64,000 bases of DNA from Roseovarius aestuariivivens (GTDB taxonomy: Bacteria; Pseudomonadota; Alphaproteobacteria; Rhodobacterales; Rhodobacteraceae), in NCBI RefSeq assembly GCF_004761875.1, contig NZ_SJEY01000001.1, positions 310,001 to 374,000 on the forward strand, read 5' to 3'. This document shows, piece after piece, positions 33,989-42,413 of the stretch. Position numbers and translations under genes: made by a program. The number at the start of each line of letters is the position of its first letter. The first letter of the stretch is position 1. The notes under the pieces were generated by a model, which was not told the DNA's origin, ran no database searches, and worked only from the letters and a program-made list of their open reading frames with translations.

Positions 33989-35851
33989 TCAAGCGTTGAT
34001 CCAGCCGCCCATATCCACCAGCAGGTCCTTGAAGTCGTCGCTGCCCTCAGGGAGGAAATCCATATCCGTGACTTCGGTGAAATCGGCCTCGCCCCGGATC
34101 TGGCGGAACAGGCGGTACTGATCCACGCGGGGATCGCTGGAGGGGATCACGATCAGCGGAAGCGCGCTGTTTTGGGGGACGCGAAAGTAGTCCCCGGCGC
34201 GCGCGCCCTTCGACGGGGCCACATCCGCGAACTCGGTGGCACGTGACACCAAGTTTTCCGTCAGGATCTTGTATCGCACCTCCATCCCGTTGCGCCAGAT
34301 CCCGCGCGACCGCGCGGGCTGGTCCAGCGAGGCCCCCCAGCGTTCGATATAGGCGCCATGGGGCGCGGGCGGATGCGCGCTTGCATTGGCGGGCAGGCGA
34401 ATGACATCCTGTACGGTATCGCCCTTGCCGCTCCGGCTGGGAAAGCCGTCTTCGAACCCGATCGCGGCAAACACAGTGCCGCGCGTTCTCGACGTGCTTC
34501 GCTGGGTGATGCGCGTGCCGGGCAACCCATGGGGCGAGGTGTTTGCGATGCGAAACCGCAAGGCGTCGTCATAGCTGAAATCCGTGCTGCGGCCGGCCAC
34601 GCGGCGCGAATGGTTTTCCCGGGACGTGGGTGTGACCACGCCCAGTGTCATCCGGATGGGATCAGACGAGTTGGGCAGCCTTCTGACATTGTCCAGCAAT
34701 GCCTTGACGAAGAAACTGGTCGACGGCCCGCCAATGCCCGGAAGCCGCTTGCCTGAAATCTGGTGGCCGATGGCCAGATGCGGCAGGTTTTCGAACGTGA
34801 CCTGATTGTTGGCAAGAAGACCCTTGTACGTCTTGGCTGGAGGCAAGAGGATTACGGCCCAGACGAGCTGTTGGCCTGCATTCGTAAATTCGAGCGTCAG
34901 CTTGAACACCAGCCCGAAAGCATCCTCACCATCCTCGGTCAGCACCCATTTCGCCCCGTTGAAAGGCGAAAGCGGCGCTTCCTTCTCTGAGGTTATGGCA
35001 ATGCCGGGCACCATGGCGACCAGCGTATGCCGCGCCGGCAGGCTGGAGTTCGCCGCGTCTTCGGCATCGGGCAGGATGGCAAGCTCGTCCAGTTCGATCC
35101 GCATCTTGCCGAACGACACCACGGCGGCCTTCACGAAGGGCGGCATGGGGTCCAGAAAGCGCTGGTATTGCTCCGACAGGTTGGACTCGACAAGGCTGTG
35201 CAGCCCGTCTGCTTCGGCATCCAGCCCCTGAGCGCGATAATGCAACGCGGCCAGCGTCGCGGCCTTGCGCTGAAGCGAGGCGTAGTAGTCGTAAAGCTCG
35301 TAGCGACGCCAGAAATACTCGCGCGGATTGGCCACATCCAGCGGGTTTTCCGATCTGGTAGCGAGAAAATTCTCGTAGGCGTCGAAAATCGTCTGCTGAC
35401 TCTTCGGCGTGTTGTTCTCGTGGAGATCGAGGATGACCCGGTGCATGAACTTCAGGATCAGGTCGAAACCCGCAAGCTCGACCCGTGTGAACGTATCCCG
35501 CAGGTTCGCCTCGATCTGCGCGTCTGACAGGCCGCGCGCAATGCCGTCGTCCATAAACTCCGACAGCTCCTTGAACCGGTCCGAAATGGCCGAGATATCC
35601 TTGGAAAGCGGGTCGTTGCGGTGATACCACTCTACCTTGGCATCGAGGCCTTCGAGATCGGCGTAAATTTCATGGACCTGCTCTTGCAGTTTCGCGATAT
35701 CCTGCTGCGCGCGAGCCAGCGCCACGTTGCCGCCCAGAAGGTCGATGAAAAACGCCTGCTCGCGTGAATAATCTCTTGGATCCCCGGTCGCGATCAGGCC
35801 GCGCAAAAGCGGCTTTCCGAACGTGTTCAAAGCAAAAGTCAGAGTGCTCAT
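33989..35851 (-). CDS. Orphan 620-residue protein with helical N-terminus
   Basis: I do not recognise this protein. Residues ~1-240 are strongly helical with heptad-like stretches (RAQQDIAKLQEQVHEIYAD; DISAISDRFKELSEFMDDG) and may form a long helical bundle or coiled coil; residues ~240-620 look beta-rich with many short polar loops. There is no signal peptide and no clear transmembrane helix. ATG 35851 is chosen because AGGGGGA stands 10 bases before it; a frame extends 12 codons further. It sits between ptsP and lysC, a pair usually adjacent in this group, so it is probably an insertion. A toxin-like or phage-derived structural role is conceivable but unsupported. Confidence 0.75.
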   Translation of the reverse strand: MSTLTFALNTFGKPLLRGLIATGDPRDYSREQAFFIDLLGGNVALARAQQDIAKLQEQVHEIYADLEGLDAKVEWYHRNDPLSKDISAISDRFKELSEFMDDGIARGLSDAQIEANLRDTFTRVELAGFDLILKFMHRVILDLHENNTPKSQQTIFDAYENFLATRSENPLDVANPREYFWRRYELYDYYASLQRKAATLAALHYRAQGLDAEADGLHSLVESNLSEQYQRFLDPMPPFVKAAVVSFGKMRIELDELAILPDAEDAANSSLPARHTLVAMVPGIAITSEKEAPLSPFNGAKWVLTEDGEDAFGLVFKLTLEFTNAGQQLVWAVILLPPAKTYKGLLANNQVTFENLPHLAIGHQISGKRLPGIGGPSTSFFVKALLDNVRRLPNSSDPIRMTLGVVTPTSRENHSRRVAGRSTDFSYDDALRFRIANTSPHGLPGTRITQRSTSRTRGTVFAAIGFEDGFPSRSGKGDTVQDVIRLPANASAHPPAPHGAYIERWGASLDQPARSRGIWRNGMEVRYKILTENLVSRATEFADVAPSKGARAGDYFRVPQNSALPLIVIPSSDPRVDQYRLFRQIRGEADFTEVTDMDFLPEGSDDFKDLLVDMGGWINA

Positions 35852-35947
35852 GAAAATAAATCCCCCTAGAAAAATCGTCTGCGTCATCGGCAGACATGGG
35901 GCAGCTTGTCAGACAGAAGCCGGTCGGTCACTTTTAAATGCTTGATC

Positions 35948-35973
35948 GCGCCGTTTTAATTTCAAAACGGCGC
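35948..35973. terminator. Hairpin downstream of lysC
   Basis: Perfect 10-bp stem GCGCCGTTTT/AAAACGGCGC with a 6-base loop, about 50 bp beyond the lysC stop and ~95 bp upstream of the orphan gene start on the same strand. It most likely separates lysC transcription from the orphan gene. A short TTT follows only on the plus strand. Confidence 0.55.
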
Positions 35974-36023
35974 TTTCAGATGCAGAATTCAGCCAGCCAG
36001 GCGGCTGAAATGTTGGATGGTTC

Positions 36024-37262
36024 TCAGGCCACTTTGTCCAATCCAAAGGCGTCGTGCAGGGCCTGAACCGCCAATTCCAAATACTTGCGGTCGATCAGCA
36101 CTGAAATCTTGATCTCCGAGGTCGAGATCACCTTGATGTTGATCCCCTCGTCGCGCAGCGTCTGGAACATCTTTGCGGCAACACCCGACTGACTGCGCAT
36201 GCCGATCCCCACCGCCGAGATCTTGGCGACATTGGTGTCGGCGACCAGATCGTGGAAATTGAGATCGCCCTTTTTCTTTGCGTCCGTCAGCGCCTTTTCC
36301 GCCCGCGCCACCTGATTGGTGGGGCACGAAAAGGTCATGTCGGTGCGGCCCTCTTCCGAGATGTTTTGCACGATCATGTCCACATTCACCCCGGCATCCG
36401 AGAGCGGCGTGAAGATCGCGGCGGCGATCCCGGGCCGGTCAGCGACCGAGATGAGGGTCATCTTCGCCTCGTCGCGCGAATAGGCGATGCCGTTGACGAC
36501 GTTTGATTCCATGATTTCCTCCTCGGCGCAGACCAGCGTGCCCGCGTCATCCGATTGTTCCTCGAAGCTTGACAGCACCCGCAGGCGCACATTGTAGCGC
36601 ATCGCCAGCTCAACCGAGCGGGTCTGCAGCACCTTGGCGCCCAGGGATGCCAGTTCGAGCATTTCCTCGAAGGCGATCTTGTCGAGCTTGCGCGCCTTTT
36701 CGGTGATTCTTGGATCGGTCGTATAGACCCCGTCCACATCGGTGTAGATGTCGCAACGTTCGGCGCCGAACGCGGCAGCAAAGGCCACCGCCGTGGTGTC
36801 CGACCCGCCCCGACCGAGCGTGGTGATCCGGCCCTCCGGGCTGATCCCCTGAAAACCCGCCACGACGGCCACGCGCATGCCCTCGGCAAACTTGGTGTTG
36901 ATATTATCGGTCGGGATGTCCTCGATCCGGGCGGCGGAATGCGCCGACGTGGTGATCAGCGGCACCTGCCAGCCCTGCCAGCTGCGCGCGGGCACGTCCA
37001 TTTCCTGCAGGGTCAGCGCCATTAGCCCGGCGGTCACGGCCTCGCCCGAGCTGACCACGGCGTCGTATTCGCGCGCGTCGTAGAACGGTGAGATCTCCTC
37101 GACCCAGCCCACCAGCTCGTTGGTGCGCCCGGCCATGGCCGAGACGATGACGATCACGTCATACCCCTTGGCCACCTCGACGCCCACACGCTTGGCGGCG
37201 CGGCGGATCCGGTCGATATTGGCGACCGAGGTGCCGCCGAATTTCATGACAAGCAGGGGCAT
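36024..37262 (-). CDS. lysC: Aspartate kinase
   Basis: A 412-residue aspartokinase, the first enzyme of the aspartate pathway to lysine, threonine and methionine. The catalytic domain opens with VMKFGGTSV (5-13), and contains GFQGISPEGRITTLGRGGSDTTAVA and DVDGVYTTDPRI segments. Residues ~260-412 hold two ACT domains that bind the feedback inhibitors lysine and threonine; the GIGMRSQSGVAAKMFQTL part is intact. An internal translation start making the small beta subunit, known in some bacteria, is not evident here. Confidence 0.97.
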   Translation of the reverse strand: MPLLVMKFGGTSVANIDRIRRAAKRVGVEVAKGYDVIVIVSAMAGRTNELVGWVEEISPFYDAREYDAVVSSGEAVTAGLMALTLQEMDVPARSWQGWQVPLITTSAHSAARIEDIPTDNINTKFAEGMRVAVVAGFQGISPEGRITTLGRGGSDTTAVAFAAAFGAERCDIYTDVDGVYTTDPRITEKARKLDKIAFEEMLELASLGAKVLQTRSVELAMRYNVRLRVLSSFEEQSDDAGTLVCAEEEIMESNVVNGIAYSRDEAKMTLISVADRPGIAAAIFTPLSDAGVNVDMIVQNISEEGRTDMTFSCPTNQVARAEKALTDAKKKGDLNFHDLVADTNVAKISAVGIGMRSQSGVAAKMFQTLRDEGINIKVISTSEIKISVLIDRKYLELAVQALHDAFGLDKVA

Positions 37263-37339
37263 GGCCTGTGCCTTTTATCAAATCGAGCGCGGTTTACGCG
37301 GCGGCGGCCCCAAGAGCAAGAGAAAGAAGCCCGCGCGGT

Positions 37340-37984
37340 TCAATAGGGATGCGCGCGCCCGTCCCATGTCTCGAAACAGCCCGTTCCGTCGATGTCCAGA
37401 GCATCGAACCGCGCCTCCAGCCCCTCGGCGGCCTCCTCGACCGACAGATCGGCGCTGTCGCCGCCCATCTCGGTGCGCACCCAGCCGGGATGGTAGATGC
37501 CCACGGCGATGCCCAAATCCTTCAGGTCATGCGCAAGGTTACGCCCGAGGTTCAGCGCGGCGGCTTTCGACGCGCGGTAGATATAGCTGCCACCGGGTGC
37601 GCGCGTGGCGCTCGCCATCTGGCTCGACAGAATGGCGATTTTCGGCGTCTCGGCGCATTGCAGATTGGGCAGCAGGGTCTGCACCGACAAAAACACGCCG
37701 GTGACGTTCACGGCAAAGCTTTCGGCCCACATTTCCGGCGGATAACCATCGGCCAGCTTCTGTCCCTTATCGAGATAGACGCCAGCGTTACAAATCAGCA
37801 GATCGACCGGCTTACAGTCGAGCGCCTCGGCCAGATCGGTGAGCGTTTCGGGTTTGGTGACATCGAGACAGGCCAGATCGCCGCCGGCGCGAGACGTGCC
37901 GGTAACAGTGTCGCCCCTTTTGGCATAGCGCTCCGCCAGTGCCGCACCGATTCCGCGATTGGCGCCTGTGATCACGACATGCAT
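37340..37984 (-). CDS. Short-chain dehydrogenase/reductase
   Basis: A 214-residue classical SDR. TGANRGIGAA (about 6-15) binds NAD(P), NAG is present in LLICNAGVY, the catalytic Ser is in AILSSQMAS and the YxxxK active site in YIYRASKAAALNLG. The substrate is unknown; similar proteins are called C-factor or CsgA-like. ATG 37984 fits the start of beta strand 1; a longer open frame upstream is not conserved in type. Confidence 0.9.
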   Translation of the reverse strand: MHVVITGANRGIGAALAERYAKRGDTVTGTSRAGGDLACLDVTKPETLTDLAEALDCKPVDLLICNAGVYLDKGQKLADGYPPEMWAESFAVNVTGVFLSVQTLLPNLQCAETPKIAILSSQMASATRAPGGSYIYRASKAAALNLGRNLAHDLKDLGIAVGIYHPGWVRTEMGGDSADLSVEEAAEGLEARFDALDIDGTGCFETWDGRAHPY

Positions 37985-38056
37985 GGGCGACCTCCTGTGG
38001 TTGTAGGCTTTGCCGTGGCACAGCATTGCCCAGCCACGCCCGCGCGGCAAGAGGGC

Positions 38057-38533
38057 TCAGTTGGTCTTGCGGGTCGGAATGAAGGGCAGGGGGGCCACCG
38101 GCACGCCATCCTCGATCAGTTTGCGCGCCTCTTCGGGCTTCGCCTCGCCATAGATCGGGCGGTGCGGCGTCACGCCGTCATGCATGTCACGCGCCTGGCT
38201 CGCGAACTTGAGGCCGACATACTCGGAATTGCTCTCGATATGGCGCTTGATCGCCGCCAGCGCCTTGGCCGCCTCGCCGGGCGGGGCGGCGGGTGTGGCG
38301 GCGGGCGCAGGGTCGGCGGGCGGCGTGGTCGGCGCGGTGGCTGGTGTCCGGGGCGCGGCCTTCTTCCGGCTGGCCTGCACGCTGGGGGCCATCAACGCCT
38401 TTTCCACGGCGTCCGAGCCGCAGACAGCACAGGACACAAGGCCCGACGCCTTAAGCTTGTCGAAGGCGTCCGCCGACTGAAACCAGCTTTCGAAGGTATG
38501 ATCTCGGTCGCATTTCAGGGAAAATTTGATCAT
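38057..38533 (-). CDS. DUF1178 family protein
   Basis: A 158-residue protein beginning MIKFSLKCDRDHTFESWF, with C-x2-C at VSCAVCGSD, the hallmark of DUF1178, a zinc-ribbon-like family of alpha- and betaproteobacteria with unknown role. The middle (about residues 65-95) is an Ala/Pro-rich linker, then a conserved helical part EAAKALAAIKRHIESNSEYVG and the tail APLPFIPTRKTN. ATG 38533 is used since the family always starts at this point; an upstream extension is out of character. Confidence 0.87.
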   Translation of the reverse strand: MIKFSLKCDRDHTFESWFQSADAFDKLKASGLVSCAVCGSDAVEKALMAPSVQASRKKAAPRTPATAPTTPPADPAPAATPAAPPGEAAKALAAIKRHIESNSEYVGLKFASQARDMHDGVTPHRPIYGEAKPEEARKLIEDGVPVAPLPFIPTRKTN

Positions 38534-38606
38534 CTGCCAAACCCTAGCACATCGGCCAGCAGTATGTACGACCTGCCGCCGCCGTTTCAAGCGGCCGCCC
38601 TGCGAC

Positions 38607-39080
38607 CTATAGCCCGAAGCGCTGGGCGTCGAAGCGGCGTACGAAATGCGCCAGCTCCGGCTCGGCGATCTTCTGCGCGGCTTTCTTGGGGCTCATCCAC
38701 TTGCGCTTGCGCTGCGTGCGTTCCGGGAACCGGTCGCTCAGCGCGCTCACCTTGACCGGAAAAACCATGACAGCGCAGGGCAGGGTGCCCATGCCGGGTA
38801 CGCGTTTCTCGTAACTGTAAAGCGCCAGGCACGGACCGGTCACCTTGCCTTTCACCCCGGCTTCTTCCCAGGCTTCCTGCACCGCGCTTTCCGCCGGGGT
38901 CTTGCCCTGCATCGGCCAGCCCTTGGGGATCACCCAGCGTTTCGTACGCCGCGAGGTGATGAGCAGGATCTGCGTCTTGTTCTTGACGATGCGGTAGCAC
39001 AGCGCGCCGAACTGCGTGCGCATGTCGCGCTTACGCTCCAGTTCCACCGACAGTGGAAGCTGCTGTTTGCCCGGGTGCAT
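38607..39080 (-). CDS. NUDIX hydrolase
   Basis: A ~157-residue Nudix protein of the type that resembles diadenosine/diphosphoinositol polyphosphate hydrolases. FGALCYRI precedes the fold, WVIPKGWPM leads into the Nudix box GKTPAESAVQEAWEEAG, where the usual Arg of REUXEE is Gln but the catalytic Glu residues are kept. ATG 39080 gives the usual short N-terminus; the frame also allows ATG 39134 or 39182. It is divergent from modA, and a longer version would run into the modA promoter region. Confidence 0.82.
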   Translation of the reverse strand: MHPGKQQLPLSVELERKRDMRTQFGALCYRIVKNKTQILLITSRRTKRWVIPKGWPMQGKTPAESAVQEAWEEAGVKGKVTGPCLALYSYEKRVPGMGTLPCAVMVFPVKVSALSDRFPERTQRKRKWMSPKKAAQKIAEPELAHFVRRFDAQRFGL

Positions 39081-39264
39081 CACCTGCGTCGCCTCGATTT
39101 CTTCGCGGTTTCCGCCGCGATTGATCCCGAACATAGCGGACGAGGCGCCGCGCTGGCCAGAAAAAACCCCGAGCGCCCGCATTTTCAGGTTGCGGGCGTT
39201 GCGCCGCTGCCCCGCATCCGCGCGGGCTTGCCTTGGTTTGCCGGCTCAACAATACTCCGCCACG

Positions 39265-40026
39265 ATGACAGCGGTTTTTCGTCTCCTCGCAGGGATTTGC
39301 GCCCTTCTCCTGACGCTCGGGCCGGCCCGGGCGGAAGAGACCGTGACGGTGTTCGCCGCCGCCTCGCTGCGCGGCGCGTTGGAGGCCGCGGTCGAGGGAT
39401 TTCCCGCAAGGGTGGTCGTGTCCTACGGTGGATCCGGCGTTCTGGCCCGGCAGGTGACGCAGGGCGCACCCGCCGATCTGGTCTTTCTCGCCAATGCCGT
39501 CTGGATGGACTGGCTTGAAGAACGGGGTGCGCTCGTACCGGACACCCGTCGGGATCTTCTGGGCAACGCGCTGGTTCTGGTCGCACCCGCCGGCGCCCCG
39601 GCGCTCGACGCGGTGACCCCCGCCGCACTGGTCGCGCGCCTGGACGGCGGCAGGCTTGCCATCGGCAACACTCTGGGTGTGCCCGCGGGCATCTATGGCC
39701 GAGAATGGCTGACCACGGCAGGTCTTTGGCCGGAACTGCGCCCGCATCTGGCCGAGACCGAGAACGTTCGCGCCGCGCTGGCGCTCGTGGCACGCGGCGA
39801 GGCGCCGCTCGGCGTGGTCTACGCCAGCGACGCCGAGGCCGAGCCGGGCGTGCGGGTGGTGCATGCCGTCGATCCTGCGCTCCATGCGCCGATCGTCTAT
39901 CCCGCCGCCCTCGTCGCGGGCCGCGGCGGCCCCGTGGCGCGCGCGCTTTTGGCCCATCTTTCTGAACCGCCCGCGCAGGCGGCGTTTGCCGCGCAGGGCT
40001 TTCGCCCTCTTGGGGCCACACCATGA
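39265..40026 (+). CDS. modA: Molybdate ABC transporter, periplasmic binding protein
   Basis: A 253-residue protein with a signal peptide (cleavage near residue 23, GPARAEE) followed by TVFAAASLRGALE and SYGGSGVLARQVTQGAPADLVFLANAVWMDW, the classic ModA oxyanion-binding segments whose Ser residues hydrogen-bond molybdate or tungstate. It brings the anion to ModB. ATG 39265 is chosen for the signal peptide. The stop overlaps modB. Confidence 0.95.
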   Translation: MTAVFRLLAGICALLLTLGPARAEETVTVFAAASLRGALEAAVEGFPARVVVSYGGSGVLARQVTQGAPADLVFLANAVWMDWLEERGALVPDTRRDLLGNALVLVAPAGAPALDAVTPAALVARLDGGRLAIGNTLGVPAGIYGREWLTTAGLWPELRPHLAETENVRAALALVARGEAPLGVVYASDAEAEPGVRVVHAVDPALHAPIVYPAALVAGRGGPVARALLAHLSEPPAQAAFAAQGFRPLGATP

Positions 40027-40712
40027 CGCTCGAGCCGCAGGAATGGGCGGCGCTTGCGCTGTCGCTCAAGGTGTCGGTCTGGGCGGTGCTTGTCAGCCTG
40101 CCTTTCGCCGTCGCCATGGGCTGGCTTCTGGCGCGGCGCGACTTTCCGGGCAAGGCGTGGCTCAGCGCGCTGGTGCATCTGCCGCTGGTGCTGCCTCCCG
40201 TGGTCACCGGCTATCTGCTCTTGCTGACCTTCGGCGCCAACGGCGCCGTGGGCCGCTGGCTGGCCGATCTCGGGATCGTCTTCGCCTTTCGCTGGACCGG
40301 CGCGGCGCTGGCGGCGGCGATCATGGGCTTTCCCTTGATGGTGCGCGCCATCCGCCTTGCCGTCGAGGCGGTGGACCCCAAACTGGAAGAGGCCGCTGAA
40401 ACGCTGGGCGCGGGGGCGGTGGCGCGTTTCGTGCTCATTACCCTGCCGCTCATCGCACCGGGGATCCTGGCGGGCGCGGTGCTGGGCTTTGCCAAGGCGA
40501 TGGGTGAATTCGGCGCGACCATTACCTTCGTCGCCAACATCCCCGGCCAGACCCAGACTCTGCCGTCGGCGATCTATGCTTTCCTGCAGGTGCCGGGCGG
40601 CGAAACCGGGGCGATCCGTCTTGCCATTCTGTCGGTTGCGGTGGCTTTGGGCGCTGTGCTGATCTCGGAATGGTTGGCGCGTCGCGTGGCGCGCCGGATC
40701 GGCCGCGCATGA
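40023..40712 (+). CDS. modB: Molybdate ABC transporter permease
   Basis: A 229-residue inner-membrane permease with about five transmembrane helices and the EAA loop in EEAAETLGAGAVARFVLITLPLIAPGILAG, which docks to the ATPase ModC. FAKAMGEFGATITFVANIPGQTQTLP is a ModB hallmark. It overlaps modA by 4 bp and modC by 4 bp. Confidence 0.95.
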   Translation: MTLEPQEWAALALSLKVSVWAVLVSLPFAVAMGWLLARRDFPGKAWLSALVHLPLVLPPVVTGYLLLLTFGANGAVGRWLADLGIVFAFRWTGAALAAAIMGFPLMVRAIRLAVEAVDPKLEEAAETLGAGAVARFVLITLPLIAPGILAGAVLGFAKAMGEFGATITFVANIPGQTQTLPSAIYAFLQVPGGETGAIRLAILSVAVALGAVLISEWLARRVARRIGRA

Positions 40713-41815
40713 GCCTGACCGTCGACATCCGTCACGCGTTTCCGGGCGTCACACTCGATCTGTCGGTGCGGGCGGGGCAGGGGGTGACGGCCATTTTCGG
40801 ACCCTCCGGCGCGGGGAAATCAAGCCTCGTAAACGCCATCGCCGGGCTTTTGCACGCAGATGAGGGCCGGATCGTCCTGGCCGGTGAGACCTTGTTCGAC
40901 AGCGCGGCGCGCGTGTATGTGCCGCCCGCAAAACGCCGCATCGGATATGTCTTCCAGGACGGGCGGCTTTTTCCGCATCTCAGCGTCGCGGCAAACATGC
41001 GCTTCGGCGCACGCTTCGCGCCCGAGGGTCTGGACCGGGCCGAGATGGATCGGCTGACCGATCTTCTGGGGCTACGCGCGCTCTTGCATCGCAAACCCGG
41101 AAGCCTGTCTGGCGGCGAAAAACAGCGCGTGGCGCTAGCCCGCGCCTGGCTCTGCCGTCCGCGCCTTTTGCTGATGGATGAACCGCTTGCGGCGCTGGAC
41201 GAGCCCCGCAAGGACGAGATCTTTCCCTATCTCGAACGCCTGCGCGACGCCACCTCCGTGCCCATCATCTATGTCAGCCATAACCTTGCCGAGGTCGCGC
41301 GGCTGGCCGATGATCTCATCGTGCTGCAGGACGGGCGCGCGGTGCTCTCGGGGCGCGCCGAAACTGTGCTGAGCGACCCCAAGGCACTGCCGCTGGTGGG
41401 CGTGCGCGAGGCCGGCGCGGTCCTGCAGGCGCGGGTCGTCGAGCATGATGCCGACGGGCTCAGCCGGCTGCGCCTTTCGGGCGGCGATCTCTGGCTGCCG
41501 GGGGTCTCCGCCGCGCCCGGCGCGACCGTGCGACTGAGGGTGCTGGCCCAGGATGTCCTGCTGTCGCGCGACCGGCCGTCGGGCCTGTCGTCGCAGAACA
41601 TTCTGCCGGTGACGGTCGAGGCGCTGTTCCGCGGCGCAGGGCCGGGCGTTGCGGTCAAGCTACGGGCCGGGGAAGACACGCTTCTGGCGCGCATCACCGC
41701 CCGCGCGGCGGGTGAAATGCAGTTGGCGCCCGGGCAGGATTGCTTTGCGGTTCTCAACGCCATCTCGATCCCACGCGGCAGTATCGGTCACGCCGCTGGT
41801 CCCGCAAGCATCTGA
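40709..41815 (+). CDS. modC: Molybdate ABC transporter ATP-binding protein
   Basis: A 368-residue ATPase. Walker A is GPSGAGKSS (about 32-40), the ABC signature LSGGEKQRVALAR, Walker B LLLMDEPLAALD and the switch His in YVSHNL. The C-terminal ~80 residues form a TOBE/Mop domain, which binds molybdate and gives feedback on transport. The start at 40709 overlaps modB (ATGA). The RIGYVFQDGRLFPHLSV Q-loop is typical of ModC. No ModE regulator gene is adjacent. Confidence 0.95.
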   Translation: MSLTVDIRHAFPGVTLDLSVRAGQGVTAIFGPSGAGKSSLVNAIAGLLHADEGRIVLAGETLFDSAARVYVPPAKRRIGYVFQDGRLFPHLSVAANMRFGARFAPEGLDRAEMDRLTDLLGLRALLHRKPGSLSGGEKQRVALARAWLCRPRLLLMDEPLAALDEPRKDEIFPYLERLRDATSVPIIYVSHNLAEVARLADDLIVLQDGRAVLSGRAETVLSDPKALPLVGVREAGAVLQARVVEHDADGLSRLRLSGGDLWLPGVSAAPGATVRLRVLAQDVLLSRDRPSGLSSQNILPVTVEALFRGAGPGVAVKLRAGEDTLLARITARAAGEMQLAPGQDCFAVLNAISIPRGSIGHAAGPASI

Positions 41816-41965
41816 AAATTAAAACCCTTTCGATTTCGCGGATCCGTGATCGGGCATGTTATGCAGGCGTATTGACAAAGACGACAAAAAAAGTCAGGAA
41901 TAATATAACTATCAGCAAGCCGTCCCGGCCAGCCAGCGACTGAAACATCCCGAGGAGCGAAAACA

Positions 41966-42127
41966 ATGAAGATGCCGCCTGAGATGACGGAACCTGGCCG
42001 GCGCACCCGGCCTTGCCCACACGCCGCCTTTTTGCGGGAAGACTTGCTTAGCCGTGCGTTCGGCGGCTTCGACATGGACATACTTCTCGACCGGCTTTTC
42101 GACACGCTGTCGGAGCGGCGGCCATGA
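41966..42127 (+). CDS. Small 53-residue protein ahead of hemP
   Basis: A short gene not assignable to a family. It encodes MKMPPEMTEPGRR..., an N-terminal half rich in Pro and Arg and a C-terminal helix ending FDMDILLDRLFDTLSERRP. It has a GAGGAG-type ribosome binding site (ending 41956) and overlaps the hemP start by 4 bp (ATGA), which is strong evidence for real, coupled translation. The 150-bp AT-rich upstream region contains TTGACA at 41872. It may be a leader or an iron-responsive small protein. Confidence 0.62.
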   Translation: MKMPPEMTEPGRRTRPCPHAAFLREDLLSRAFGGFDMDILLDRLFDTLSERRP

Positions 42128-42288
42128 TCCGCGCGCAAACCAAGTACGAACCCCGGCTTGTCGCCGACACCGACCCACTTGATGCCCGGGCCCTCACCGG
42201 GGGCGCCGCCACAGCGCGGATCACGCTTGACGGTCAGGTCTACACCCTGCTCATCACCCGCACGGGCAAGCTGTTGCTGACCAAGTAG
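42124..42288 (+). CDS. hemP: Hemin uptake protein HemP
   Basis: A 54-residue protein with the HemP signature at its C-terminus: ITLDGQVYTLLITRTGKLLLTK, in which the RxGKLxLTK end is diagnostic. HemP (HmuP) is a small protein of iron-regulated heme uptake loci and is needed for full activity of the heme receptor promoter in several proteobacteria. No receptor or hmuSTUV gene is adjacent. It overlaps the 53-aa gene and lies 125 bp upstream of an iron permease. Confidence 0.85.
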   Translation: MIRAQTKYEPRLVADTDPLDARALTGGAATARITLDGQVYTLLITRTGKLLLTK

Positions 42289-42413
42289 CCCGGCGTGCAC
42301 CGGACGACGCGCTTTGCCGCAGCGTTTTTGTCAGGATTTGACTGGCATCTTGTCCCCGGATGTGGCAGCCAGAGGCCTTGACCCGCCACTACCCGGGGGA
42401 AAGACCCGCGCCC

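Noticed and set aside
33989..35851. Calling the 620-aa orphan an insecticidal or pore-forming toxin
   Set aside because: Only the general helix-then-beta layout suggests it; no conserved toxin block is visible.
41872..41906. TTGACA and TAATAT before the 53-aa gene as a standard sigma-70 promoter
   Set aside because: Spacing is 23 bases, too long for a standard promoter; an iron-regulator box is possible but I could not match one with confidence.
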